From positions 1 to 23,972 of the forward strand of contig JBMFWD010000046.1 of NCBI GenBank assembly GCA_049965615.1: DNA of 23,972 bases, in the 5' to 3' direction. The first letter of the stretch is position 1, and every line of letters starts with the position of its first letter. Position numbers and translations under genes: made by a program. The notes beneath the pieces were generated by a model that was not told the origin of the DNA, made no database searches, and saw nothing but the letters and a program-made list of their open reading frames with translations. Below, piece by piece: positions 1 to 6,981 of the stretch. The stretch is from Acidobacterium sp049965615 (GTDB taxonomy: Bacteria; Acidobacteriota; Terriglobia; Terriglobales; Acidobacteriaceae).

Positions 1-2
1 GC

Positions 3-338
3 GCGCATAACCTTTACGCGTTCAACACCTCAGTCTTCAGTCCGGAACCGCTCGGCACCTTTGGCAACACCAAGCGAAATTACTTCGCCGGACCTGGAGA
101 AAACTACACCGATGCAAGCCTGCTGAAGAACTTCTACCTCGGAAGCGGAAGTGGACGTTATGTGCAAATCGGTATGATCGCCCAGAACGTCTTCAACCAT
201 ACCAACTTCTCGGCGCCCTCCGGTAACTTCTCCAGCGGCGGTTTCGGCGTGGTCACCAACGTCCTCACCCCTGCCAATGCAGATGGCGATCCGGCTCCGG
301 CTCGTGTCGTCGCACTCACAGGAAAGTTCGTTTTCTAA
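3..338 (+). CDS. TonB-dependent receptor (Oar-like), C-terminal fragment
   Basis: This is the last 111 codons of a gene that begins before the window; the frame is open from the edge to TAA at 336-338. The translation is rich in Asn, Phe, Gly and Ser, with alternating beta-strand character. It contains a NVFNHTNFSAP stretch typical of the last barrel strands of acidobacterial carboxypeptidase-regulatory/TonB-dependent receptors, and it ends in KFVF, the terminal Phe expected of outer-membrane barrels recognised by the BAM machinery. The likely role is an outer-membrane transporter or adhesin-like receptor; the substrate cannot be judged without the plug domain. A strong terminator follows 48 bp downstream. 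The family call is by pattern recognition and fairly secure; the Oar-like subtype is an inference. Confidence 0.7.
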   Translation, partial: AHNLYAFNTSVFSPEPLGTFGNTKRNYFAGPGENYTDASLLKNFYLGSGSGRYVQIGMIAQNVFNHTNFSAPSGNFSSGGFGVVTNVLTPANADGDPAPARVVALTGKFVF

Positions 339-385
339 ATTCCAACTTTTGGGGAACGGCATGGCCGCTCCCGAACCCAAACTCA

Positions 386-415
386 AAGGCCGCCCACCCG
401 GGCGGCCTTCTTTTC
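386..415 (+). terminator. Rho-independent terminator after receptor gene
   Basis: A perfect 10-bp stem (AAGGCCGCCC at 386-395 paired with GGGCGGCCTT at 400-409, loop ACCC) is followed by CTTTTCT on the plus strand. It lies between the receptor stop and the convergent minus-strand gene ending at 431. The other strand gives a TTTGAGTTT tract after the stem, so it may work in both directions. Confidence 0.85.
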
Positions 416-430
416 TACCTCAAACCTCCA

Positions 431-1072
431 CTAAACCGCCTGCTGGTCCAGCTTCTCCCGTATACCCAGCCCAGCTGCCTGGATCGTCGCCTCCACCATC
501 GCCTCAAATCCCATGCAGTTGTTCATCATCAGGTGATACAGCCGGTAATCTGTCCACTCCACGTCATAATACCGCCGGATATAAGCCGCCCGCCGCCGGT
601 CCGTAGCCAGAATCTCCGCCTCGGCACTTGCTGCCTGCTCCGGAAACTGCTCCGCGAACCACTTCACCCGCCGCGGCATCGAAGCATGCACAAACACATG
701 AAAACTCCCCGGAGTCGCCCGCAGCAGACACGCCGCACCCCGGCCCACCACCACACACTGGCCCTCCCGCGCGCGCGCCTCCAACGCCTCCCGCACGTGA
801 TCCACCATCCGCTCGCTGTCAAACGTATCCGACTGAGGAACCGGCAACCGCTCCAGCGACCCATGCCAGAAGGCCTTCCCAAACCGGTAAAACCACGGGT
901 CCAGACGCTCGTCGCACTGCCGCACCGTGCTCTTCTCCACGCCCGCCTTCTGCGCAATCTCCTCGATCAGGCAGTCGTCAATCAGCTTCCATCCCAGCCG
1001 ATTCGCCAGCATGTGCGCATACGTCGCGCCCAGGCTCCCATACTCCCGCTCGACGGTAATAATTCGAACCAT
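431..1072 (-). CDS. Cytidylate kinase-like family protein
   Basis: This 213-aa protein resembles the Cytidylate_kin2 P-loop kinase family. It starts MVRIITVEREYGSLG, matching the family's N-terminal beta strand and modified phosphate-binding loop (E-YGSLG rather than a classical GxxGxGKS). A central VVVGRGAACLL strand follows, then a DRRRAAYIRRYYDVEW segment (about residues 155-170) resembling the Arg-rich lid. The exact nucleotide substrate of such proteins is generally unassigned. I chose the ATG at 1072 because homology begins there and a GGGAGG sequence lies about 10 nt upstream; the open frame extends upstream to 1234, but that part overlaps the 3' end of mutS2 and looks non-coding. It is 124 bp downstream of mutS2 on the same strand and could be co-transcribed. 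Confidence 0.75.
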   Translation of the reverse strand: MVRIITVEREYGSLGATYAHMLANRLGWKLIDDCLIEEIAQKAGVEKSTVRQCDERLDPWFYRFGKAFWHGSLERLPVPQSDTFDSERMVDHVREALEARAREGQCVVVGRGAACLLRATPGSFHVFVHASMPRRVKWFAEQFPEQAASAEAEILATDRRRAAYIRRYYDVEWTDYRLYHLMMNNCMGFEAMVEATIQAAGLGIREKLDQQAV

Positions 1073-1196
1073 GCTTCCCGCCTCCCGTGCGACCCATCCT
1101 AGCACTCCCAGCCGCACCTTCCGCAACTCTGCACGTCCCCTGAAATCCACCCCGGCAGCGCCAGACTTCACCCCATAACCACCCGCTACCACCTCA

Positions 1197-3830
1197 TCAA
1201 TACCGCAGCTCCACCACCGTTGCCCCCTGCCCACCTTCGTTATACGGTGGCTCCGTCACACTCCCCACCTGCGGATGCCGCTTCAGCCACTCCCGCAGCG
1301 TCCGCCGCAGCACGCCCATCCCCGTCCCATGCACCACCCGTATCCGAGGAAGCCCCGCCAGAAATGCCTGATCCAGAAATCGCTCCACCTCATCCCGAGC
1401 CTCATCCGCCGTCTTCCCAATCACGTTAACCTCCCAGCTCACCACCGGATCAGGATCAGCCATCTGCACCGTCACACCCTTCGACCTCAACCGAGCCGCC
1501 TGAGCCTTCCAATCTCCGGCGCCTGCGACAGCCGCGTCCTTGCCGCGCAACACCTCCGCAATCTCATCCCGGCGAACCCGCATCTTCATCGGACCCACCG
1601 CCACTTCAAAATTCTCGCCATCAATCTGCCGCTGCACCGTCGCCGTCTGCCCAAGCTTCCGCAGCTTCACCACGTCCCCCGGTGCCACATCCTTCACCAC
1701 ATGCGGAGTCGCATTCGCATCCCCCCGCGCCGCGCCCGAATGCTGCGCCACCACCGCCGAGTTAAAGCTCTCGCTGAACTCCCTCCGCAACTGCGCCACC
1801 CGCCGCTCCCCCTGCTTCGTCAGCTTCTGCTGCGCCGCCTTGTCATCCAGCCCCTTCACCGTTTCCCGCACCCGATGGTCCAGATCCTTCAGCAGCCCCT
1901 CCACCTGCCGCTCCAGCTCCTTCACCTTCGCGCGCCACTCCTTCAGGCCCTCTACCTCCAGCTTCGCCCTCTCCCGCCGAAGCTCCGCCTCCAGCGCCTG
2001 CACACGCCCGCGCTCCACCTCCAGCGCCGCCAGCTGCTCGTGCATCCTGTCCAGAAACCGCCCAATATCCAGCGCCTGTGTCGAAAGCCGCTCACGGGCA
2101 CCCGCCACCATCTCCGCCCGCAGCCCCAGCCGCTCCGCAATATTAATCCCGGCGCTCGCTCCCGGAACCCCCTGCCGCAGCACATACGTCGGCGCCATCG
2201 TCCGCTCGTCAAAGCCCACCGCCGCGTTCACCACCCCCGGCGTTGTCTCCGCATAAATTTTCAGTGAAGTGTGGTGCGTCGAAATCACCGTCCACGCCCG
2301 CCGCCGCAAAAAGAACTCCGCCACCGCCACCGCCAGCGCCGCACCCTCCTCCGGATCAGTCGCCGACCCCACCTCGTCCAGCAGCACCAGCGTCTCCGGC
2401 CCGGCAGCCTCGGCAATCGCATTCAGCCGAACAATGTGCGACGAAAACGTAGACAAATTCTGTTCAATCGACTGCGCATCTCCAATATCGACCAGAAAAG
2501 CCCGCAGCACCGGCAGCCGCGCCTCTTCCGCCGTCACCGGAACCCCGGCCTGCCCCATCATCGCCAGCATTGCTACCGTCTTCAGCGTCACCGTCTTCCC
2601 GCCCGTATTCGGTCCGCTGATAATCATCTGCCGGTGCGCACCATCCAGCGCCACGCTTACCGGAACCACCTTCCCGCCCTCGCCCCGCAACCGCCGCTCC
2701 AGCACCGGATGCCGGGCCCCCTTCAGAACGAAGCCTTCCCCAGAAAAATCCCGGGGTGCCCCATCCTCGCGAACGGAGCGCAGCGGAGGAGCCAGGGTGG
2801 GATCAGATGCACTCCCGGACATCAGCGGTCTAATCCCGGAGAACTCCAACCCAAACCGAGCCCGAGCCAACACCGTATCCAGCTCCGCCAGCACCCTCGC
2901 CCCACCAAGAATCGGCTCCGCGAACTGCCCTACCTGCCGCGTCATCGCTTTGTAAATCCGGTGGATCTCCGCCTGTTCCTCCTCCAGCAGCCGCACCAGG
3001 TCGTTGTTCAGCTCAATCGTCTCCAGCGGCTCCACAAACACCGTCTGCCCGCTGCTGCTCGACCCGTGCACCACCCCCGGAACCCGCCGCTTCCACTCCG
3101 CCTTCACCGGAATCACGAACCGCTCGCCCCGAATCGTAATCAGCGACTCCTGCGTGCTCCCGCTATCGGTAAACCGCCGCAGCGCGCCCTGCAGGCTCTG
3201 CTCAATCGCCCGCTGCTGCCGCTCCATCTCACGCCGAATCCGCTTCAAATCAGGAGAAGCATCATCCGCCAGACTCCCATCCGGCAGCAGCTTTCCGCGG
3301 ATGCCCTCCACCAGCGGCATCAAATCCACCGCCAGCACCCCGGCCGCCGCAGCCGTCAGCTCCGGCAAGTCACCAGCCGAACCAGCACCCGCAGCCCCAT
3401 CCACAACCGCCGCGCCGGCCCGCCCAAACGCCACATCAAAATCCGCAGCCGCGCCCCGCAAACCCTTGTCATCTTGTTTCAGAAAAGCAGCCCACGCCGC
3501 AATCTGCTCCGCCAGCGCCGCCACGCTCTTCATCTCGTCCGGCTCCAGCGCTGAGCCTTCCAGCCGAGCCCGCATCACCACCTCGGTCGCGTCAAACAAC
3601 GCGCCCACCGCCGGCGCCACGCCGCTCACCAGCAGCAGCCTCGCCTCTTCCACCAGCGCATGCTGCCGCCCAATCCAATCCAAATTGGTAGAAGGAACCA
3701 GCGCCCGAAGCCACGCCCGCCCCGTCTCCGACTGGGCATAACCCGCAAGCATCTCCACGCACGCATCCCACCCAAGGGACGCGCGACTCAACTCCCCAAC
3801 AGCATCCGGAACCAGCTCAAGCAACGGCAC
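1197..3830 (-). CDS. mutS2: MutS2 ATPase/nuclease (Smr-domain protein)
   Basis: This 877-aa MutS2 belongs to the family that suppresses homologous recombination and, in some bacteria, rescues collided ribosomes. Visible parts are the N-terminal helical region (CVEMLAGYAQSETGR), the clamp/core, Walker A GPNTGGKT (residues 406-413), Walker B LVLLDE (481-486) with SATDPEEGAA, a coiled-coil-like Glu/Arg/Leu region (about 600-680), and a C-terminal Smr domain (about 800-877) with HGTGMGVLR. The Smr LDLRG motif is replaced by VNVIGK. It is longer than the usual ~780 aa because of an Ala-rich insert (about 120-170) and a repeat-derived stretch near 342-360. The start is GTG; no clear Shine-Dalgarno is seen, but a 6-bp stem (TGTGGC/GCCACA, 3839-3857) lies just upstream. 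It is 101 bp downstream of the toxin gene. Confidence 0.95.
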   Translation of the reverse strand: MPLLELVPDAVGELSRASLGWDACVEMLAGYAQSETGRAWLRALVPSTNLDWIGRQHALVEEARLLLVSGVAPAVGALFDATEVVMRARLEGSALEPDEMKSVAALAEQIAAWAAFLKQDDKGLRGAAADFDVAFGRAGAAVVDGAAGAGSAGDLPELTAAAAGVLAVDLMPLVEGIRGKLLPDGSLADDASPDLKRIRREMERQQRAIEQSLQGALRRFTDSGSTQESLITIRGERFVIPVKAEWKRRVPGVVHGSSSSGQTVFVEPLETIELNNDLVRLLEEEQAEIHRIYKAMTRQVGQFAEPILGGARVLAELDTVLARARFGLEFSGIRPLMSGSASDPTLAPPLRSVREDGAPRDFSGEGFVLKGARHPVLERRLRGEGGKVVPVSVALDGAHRQMIISGPNTGGKTVTLKTVAMLAMMGQAGVPVTAEEARLPVLRAFLVDIGDAQSIEQNLSTFSSHIVRLNAIAEAAGPETLVLLDEVGSATDPEEGAALAVAVAEFFLRRRAWTVISTHHTSLKIYAETTPGVVNAAVGFDERTMAPTYVLRQGVPGASAGINIAERLGLRAEMVAGARERLSTQALDIGRFLDRMHEQLAALEVERGRVQALEAELRRERAKLEVEGLKEWRAKVKELERQVEGLLKDLDHRVRETVKGLDDKAAQQKLTKQGERRVAQLRREFSESFNSAVVAQHSGAARGDANATPHVVKDVAPGDVVKLRKLGQTATVQRQIDGENFEVAVGPMKMRVRRDEIAEVLRGKDAAVAGAGDWKAQAARLRSKGVTVQMADPDPVVSWEVNVIGKTADEARDEVERFLDQAFLAGLPRIRVVHGTGMGVLRRTLREWLKRHPQVGSVTEPPYNEGGQGATVVELRY
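2753..2806. repeat. Interspersed-repeat-like segment inside mutS2
   Basis: The plus strand reads GGGGTGCCCCATCCTCGCG, then GAACGGAGCGCAGCGGAGGA, then GCCAGGGTGGGATCAG. From memory, a GGGTGCCCCATCC...GGGTGGGA element is scattered through many acidobacterial genomes, usually between genes. Here it is in frame inside mutS2 and encodes roughly DPTLAPPLRSVREDGAPRDF between two conserved MutS2 segments. The repeat assignment is from recollection and was not searched. Confidence 0.45.
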
Positions 3831-3931
3831 AACCCAATTGTGGCACGCCGGGCCACATCGTTCTCACAAGCCTCTAACGAAAGATTCACGCCCGCCGCAA
3901 CGCCCGTTGAACCGCCCGGCAAACCACCCCA

Positions 3932-4318
3932 TCACCGCAAGAACAATCGGAACCACTCCACCAGTTCCTCCTCGCTCATGCTCCCCGATGCCACCGCCAG
4001 CATCGTCTCCACCACCGCCTCATCGGGTGCGTCCATTGCATACCCGTTCAAAACCAGAAACGTTTCCGCCACCACATAGGCTGTTCGCTTGTTGCCATCC
4101 ACAAAACCATGATTCCGGCAGAGCTCAAATGTATACGCAGCGGCAATCGCAGCCGCATCCGGTTCGCCATAAGCCATCAGGTGCATGGGACGCGCTACAG
4201 CAGATTCCACCACCCCCAGGTCCCGAACACCGCCCGGTCCCCCATGCTCGGAGATTTGCTCATCATGGATCGCCAGTACCGCCTTCAGGGAAATCCAAAC
4301 CCACGCACAGGTGCTCAC
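3932..4318 (-). CDS. doc: Death-on-curing (Doc) family toxin
   Basis: This 128-aa Fic/Doc-fold protein is a probable toxin. The key motif HGFVDGNKRTA spans residues 70-80, with His70, Asp74, Asn76, Lys77 and Arg78. The Lys after Asn is the Doc version of the Fic motif (AMPylating Fic proteins have Gly there), which in phage P1 Doc goes with phosphorylation of EF-Tu; the same activity here is inferred. The N-terminal WISLKAVLAIHDEQISEHGG and GVRDLGVVESAVARP are standard Doc features, and the length is normal. It starts at GTG overlapping the antitoxin stop by 4 nt (GTGA), so the two are translationally coupled. Together they form a type II toxin-antitoxin operon upstream of mutS2. Confidence 0.9.
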   Translation of the reverse strand: MSTCAWVWISLKAVLAIHDEQISEHGGPGGVRDLGVVESAVARPMHLMAYGEPDAAAIAAAYTFELCRNHGFVDGNKRTAYVVAETFLVLNGYAMDAPDEAVVETMLAVASGSMSEEELVEWFRLFLR

Positions 4319-4539
4319 TTCGCAAGCTCGCGCAGTGCGTTCCTCCGCCGCTTCATCACCTTTCGGGCAGCCTCCATCGTCTTCTCAAACTCAGGGTCAA
4401 ACGGGGTAATCCGAAAGCCATCCTTCTCTTCCGTCAGGAAAATCGAGTCCCCCTTGCCCACCTTGAGGCGCGCAAGCGCTTCCTTGGGCAGAATCACTCC
4501 CACCGAGCTTCCAATCGTGGTCAATTTCAGCTTCAGCAT
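4315..4539 (-). CDS. AbrB/MazE-type antitoxin of the Doc toxin
   Basis: This 74-aa protein begins MLKLKLTTIGSSVGVILPKE, a SpoVT/AbrB swapped-hairpin DNA-binding domain. A basic C-terminal helix with FEKTMEAARKVMKRRR follows and probably wraps the toxin. It is expected to neutralise Doc and repress its own promoter. The ATG at 4539 is preferred over an in-frame ATG at 4569 because GTGGAGG lies about 7 nt upstream and the domain starts exactly there; the upstream ATG sits inside the inverted repeat. AbrB-type partners for Doc are an alternative to the classical Phd partner and are known in several phyla. Confidence 0.88.
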   Translation of the reverse strand: MLKLKLTTIGSSVGVILPKEALARLKVGKGDSIFLTEEKDGFRITPFDPEFEKTMEAARKVMKRRRNALRELAK

Positions 4540-4557
4540 GCAGGTGCCTCCACACGC

Positions 4558-4581
4558 AGAGTCTAACATTCATTAGACTCT
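4558..4581. promoter_or_regulatory. Inverted-repeat operator candidate of the TA operon
   Basis: Perfect 9-bp arms, AGAGTCTAA (4558-4566) and TTAGACTCT (4573-4581), are separated by CATTCA. The repeat ends about 19 nt before the antitoxin start codon. Its position and symmetry fit binding by a dimeric AbrB-type antitoxin or Doc-antitoxin complex for autorepression. No convincing -35/-10 pair could be assigned around it. Confidence 0.6.
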
Positions 4582-4703
4582 CTCGCAGTCGGGCCGCCAC
4601 TACCCGCATTCCCAACAGTCCTGACTCAATTCCAATCCTCACTCCATCCACAGGAAATGTGCCGGGAATTCACCCCAAAATCGCTACGATAGAAATAGAG
4701 GGT

Positions 4704-4778
4704 GCAAACGGTCTGGGCGGGCCGTTTGCCATCCCTCCGGCAATGGCTGAAGCGGGAGGGACTGGCATACCCTCCCGC
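4704..4778. repeat. Two consecutive perfect hairpins
   Basis: The first hairpin has arms GCAAACGG (4704-4711) and CCGTTTGC (4722-4729). The second has arms GCGGGAGGG (4752-4760) and CCCTCCCGC (4770-4778). Neither is followed by a good T tract on either strand, so a simple terminator is unlikely. They resemble a palindromic intergenic element (REP/BIME-like), but no second copy is present in the window. Confidence 0.5.
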
Positions 4779-4829
4779 AGGGCGTGGAAGACAAACCCGG
4801 CATTTCCCATTTCGGAGCGCTTCTCGATG

Positions 4830-4885
4830 TTAGAGGGTTAACCTATCCCATAGAATCAACAAGATACCCACAAAAACAAGGGGGG
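4830..4885. repeat. Intergenic direct repeat, copy 1
   Basis: The copy begins TTAGAGGGTTAACCTATCCC and ends in a CAAAAACAAGGGGG tract. It matches copy 2, which starts 66 bp downstream, at roughly 80-85% of positions by eye, with conserved blocks TTAGAGGG, TAACCT, TCCCATA and AATCAACAA. Its function is unknown. Confidence 0.65.
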
Positions 4886-4895
4886 CAAGCCATTC

Positions 4896-4951
4896 TTAGA
4901 GGGCTAACCTGTCCCATATAATCAACAACTTACCCGCAAAAAAGAGGGGTG
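4896..4951. repeat. Intergenic direct repeat, copy 2
   Basis: The copy begins TTAGAGGGCTAACCTGTCCC and ends CAAAAAAGAGGGGTG. It is separated from copy 1 by 10 bp. With only two diverged copies and a 10-bp gap it is not a CRISPR array. Confidence 0.65.
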
Positions 4952-5065
4952 TATCGAAGCTCCTTTTTTGAGCCATCGAGTGAAATGAAACTCTACCGGT
5001 GGTCAATCCAGGCTTCGCTTGGGTGGGGTGGGAAAATTTCCTTCCGCGCAGCATCCACACCCAAT

Positions 5066-5118
5066 CCCTCTGTGGCTTTCCTCTGAGCTCTCTGTGTCCT
5101 CTGTGCTGAAAAGCCTTT
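5066..5118. repeat. CTCTGTG-type low-complexity intergenic repeat
   Basis: The stretch repeats variants of CCTCTGTG (CCCTCTGTGGC, CTCTGTGTCC, CTCTGTGCTG). On the minus strand it would encode FQHRGHRELRG, a peptide style I remember from spurious ORFs made by a widespread bacterial intergenic repeat. I treat it as a repeat, not a gene; the recollection was not checked. Confidence 0.5.
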
Positions 5119-5141
5119 ACGCCGCCCACGGGAGCCGGCAC

Positions 5142-5930
5142 CTACTGCTGAGGCTGTCCGCCCTGCTGAGGCTGTCCGCCCTGCTGGGGCTGCGCCGTCC
5201 CCACATGGGGCGCCGTCGAAGCCGGCCGGTTCACCAGTTCAAACCCGTTCCGCACCACAAAGAAATTCTCCTGCGGCAGGTCGGCTTCCATCAGCGTCCC
5301 GTCCGTCGTGTAGTACAGCTCGATGCTCACTGCATTCTGTGCGCTGATGATCACCGTCGTATGCCGAATCGTCTCCGGACGGCCATACAGCCGCCCCTGC
5401 ACCTCCGGCTTGTTCACGTAGCCGCACGGCACAAGGATTCCGTTCCCCTTCGGCAGCAGCACCCATGAGTATTGCGGCTGGGCCATCGCAAAATGAACCA
5501 TCTCCACATAGGCCGCCGCGTCAAAGTCCGGAACCACCACCAGATTCTGGTGCCGCGTAAGGGTATTGCTCTCGTTCTTGCCGCCCCCCTGGGCGCGGAT
5601 CAGGAACTGCCGTCCGTCCGAGCTGGTGTTCACGTCAAAGCTGGCTTCCTTGCCGTTCACCGTCCCGGTAATCCGGTCCTGCACCACGTTCAACATCGGG
5701 TCCAGCCGGTTCTGGCTCGTAAAGGAGTAGTGAAAATTACCCACCCCCATCTCGCCATGCGACTCAATCGAGTAGCCGTTCGAAAGCCGCTCAATGTTCG
5801 ACTCCGTATGGCCCACCGTCTTCCCATTCTGGGTAATGGTGAACTGCGACTGCCCAGTAGGCAGCGCCACGCTCTGCCCAAATGCCGGCAAACTCACACT
5901 CAATAGCAATACAGGAAGCCATCCACGCAT
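5142..5930 (-). CDS. Exported protein of unknown function
   Basis: This 262-aa protein has a clear Sec signal peptide (MRGWLPVLLLSVSLPAFGQS, probable cleavage after AFG), so it is periplasmic or outer-membrane associated. The mature part is rich in beta-strand-like, Thr/Asn/Gln-rich segments (QFTITQNGKTVGHTESNIER, GNFHYSFTSQNRLDP), suggesting a beta-sheet domain, possibly of the DUF3108/DUF6134-like lipid-binding type; that is only a resemblance. Only two Cys are seen or fewer, and there are no transmembrane helices beyond the signal. The C-terminus is a short tandem repeat of QPQQGG. The ATG at 5930 is preferred over an in-frame GTG at 5954 because the signal peptide starts there and AAAGGGGA lies about 9 nt upstream. 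It follows sodA on the same strand, but a terminator separates them. Confidence 0.75.
   Translation of the reverse strand: MRGWLPVLLLSVSLPAFGQSVALPTGQSQFTITQNGKTVGHTESNIERLSNGYSIESHGEMGVGNFHYSFTSQNRLDPMLNVVQDRITGTVNGKEASFDVNTSSDGRQFLIRAQGGGKNESNTLTRHQNLVVVPDFDAAAYVEMVHFAMAQPQYSWVLLPKGNGILVPCGYVNKPEVQGRLYGRPETIRHTTVIISAQNAVSIELYYTTDGTLMEADLPQENFFVVRNGFELVNRPASTAPHVGTAQPQQGGQPQQGGQPQQ
5145..5198. repeat. 18-bp tandem repeat encoding QPQQGG tail
   Basis: Two exact copies of CTGCTGAGGCTGTCCGCC (5145-5162, 5163-5180) and a third diverged copy (5181-5198) make up the 3' end of the exported-protein gene. The unit length keeps the frame, so copy number could vary without breaking the protein. Confidence 0.8.
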
Positions 5931-6003
5931 CAGGCCGTCCCCTTTCTCAACCACGTCTTATCCGTACAAACGCAATTCCGCCCAAAAAGCTGCGGGTCCT
6001 GCC

Positions 6004-6041
6004 ATACAAAACGCCCCTGCCCGCATCGGCGGACAGGGGCG
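6004..6041 (-). terminator. Rho-independent terminator of sodA
   Basis: Read on the minus strand, an 8-bp stem CGCCCCTG/CAGGGGCG (6034-6041 with 6012-6019) carries an inner CCGC/GCGG stem and is followed by TTTTGT. It lies 26 bp past the sodA stop and before the exported-protein gene, so the two genes are probably separate transcripts. Confidence 0.82.
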
Positions 6042-6067
6042 CTCAAGCCGGTCGAGCCGCGCCGCCC

Positions 6068-6679
<612 letters not shown>

Positions 6680-6981
6680 AGTCGTTCTCCTTCGTGAGTG
6701 ATTGGTTTAGCGGAAAGATGTAGACAGAACTCAAATTCGAATCCGGACTCCTCGTGAGCCCGTCCTTGCGCTCTCTATAAATGGATGCGCTGAATCGGTA
6801 GAAGGCTGCGAATCCCTTCCATTCCGCTTCCGCCCCAACCGGATTTTATCCCTTTACGACTCCAAAATCCTCTCCGCCGATCCCCTCCCACTCCTTCCCG
6901 AGTCATTCGCACATCTTTTTTTTCGCACAAATTCCCTCTAATGGAGGGGACTAGGAATATGCTGGTCCGAGGCAATCAGGA
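6680..6981. promoter_or_regulatory. Divergent intergenic region between sodA and GH15 gene
   Basis: These 302 bp must hold the promoters of both sodA and the carbon cluster. Visible elements are the sodA Shine-Dalgarno (AAGGAGA on the minus strand), an 8-bp palindrome ATTCGAAT (6735-6742), a T8 tract near 6916-6923, and a small inverted repeat CCCTC-5-GAGGG (6934-6948) about 35 bp before the GH15 start. I could not assign convincing -35/-10 boxes in either direction. A 66-codon minus-strand open frame here looks spurious. Confidence 0.45.

Larger units (their letters stand above)
4582..5141. other. 560-bp repeat-rich intergenic region
   Basis: No convincing gene lies here. From left to right it holds two strong hairpins (4704-4729 and 4752-4778), two copies of a ~56-bp direct repeat (4830-4885 and 4896-4951), and a CTCTGTG-type low-complexity repeat (about 5066-5118). 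Short open frames on both strands (60 and 81 codons) lack family features and coincide with these repeats. The promoter of the TA operon probably lies at its left end. Confidence 0.6.

Noticed and set aside
277..606. 109-codon plus-strand open frame across the receptor end and terminator
   Set aside because: It overlaps the receptor in another frame, runs through the terminator hairpin, and is Pro/Ser-rich shadow sequence.
533..1102. Plus-strand open frames of 189 and 143 codons opposite the cytidylate-kinase-like gene
   Set aside because: Their Pro/Arg/His-rich translations are the mirror of a GC-rich gene with clear homology on the minus strand.
1073..1234. N-terminal extension of the cytidylate-kinase-like frame
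   Set aside because: It overlaps mutS2, lacks family similarity, and a better start with a ribosome-binding site exists at 1072.
1275..3741. Long plus-strand open frames (up to 427 codons) opposite mutS2
   Set aside because: They are antisense shadows with no domains; mutS2 is full-length with Walker and Smr motifs.
4659..4841. 60-codon plus-strand open frame in the repeat-rich spacer
   Set aside because: It spans both hairpins and the start of the direct repeat, and has no ribosome-binding site or family features.
4830..4951. Possible mini CRISPR array
   Set aside because: There are only two diverged ~56-bp units with a 10-bp gap, and no cas genes nearby.
4896..5141. 81-codon minus-strand open frame in the spacer
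   Set aside because: It is composed of the CTCTGTG repeat and direct-repeat copy 2; the peptide is typical of repeat-made false ORFs.
6775..6975. 66-codon minus-strand open frame between sodA and the GH15 gene
   Set aside because: It has low-complexity Gly/Arg composition, no homology, and lies in the divergent promoter region.
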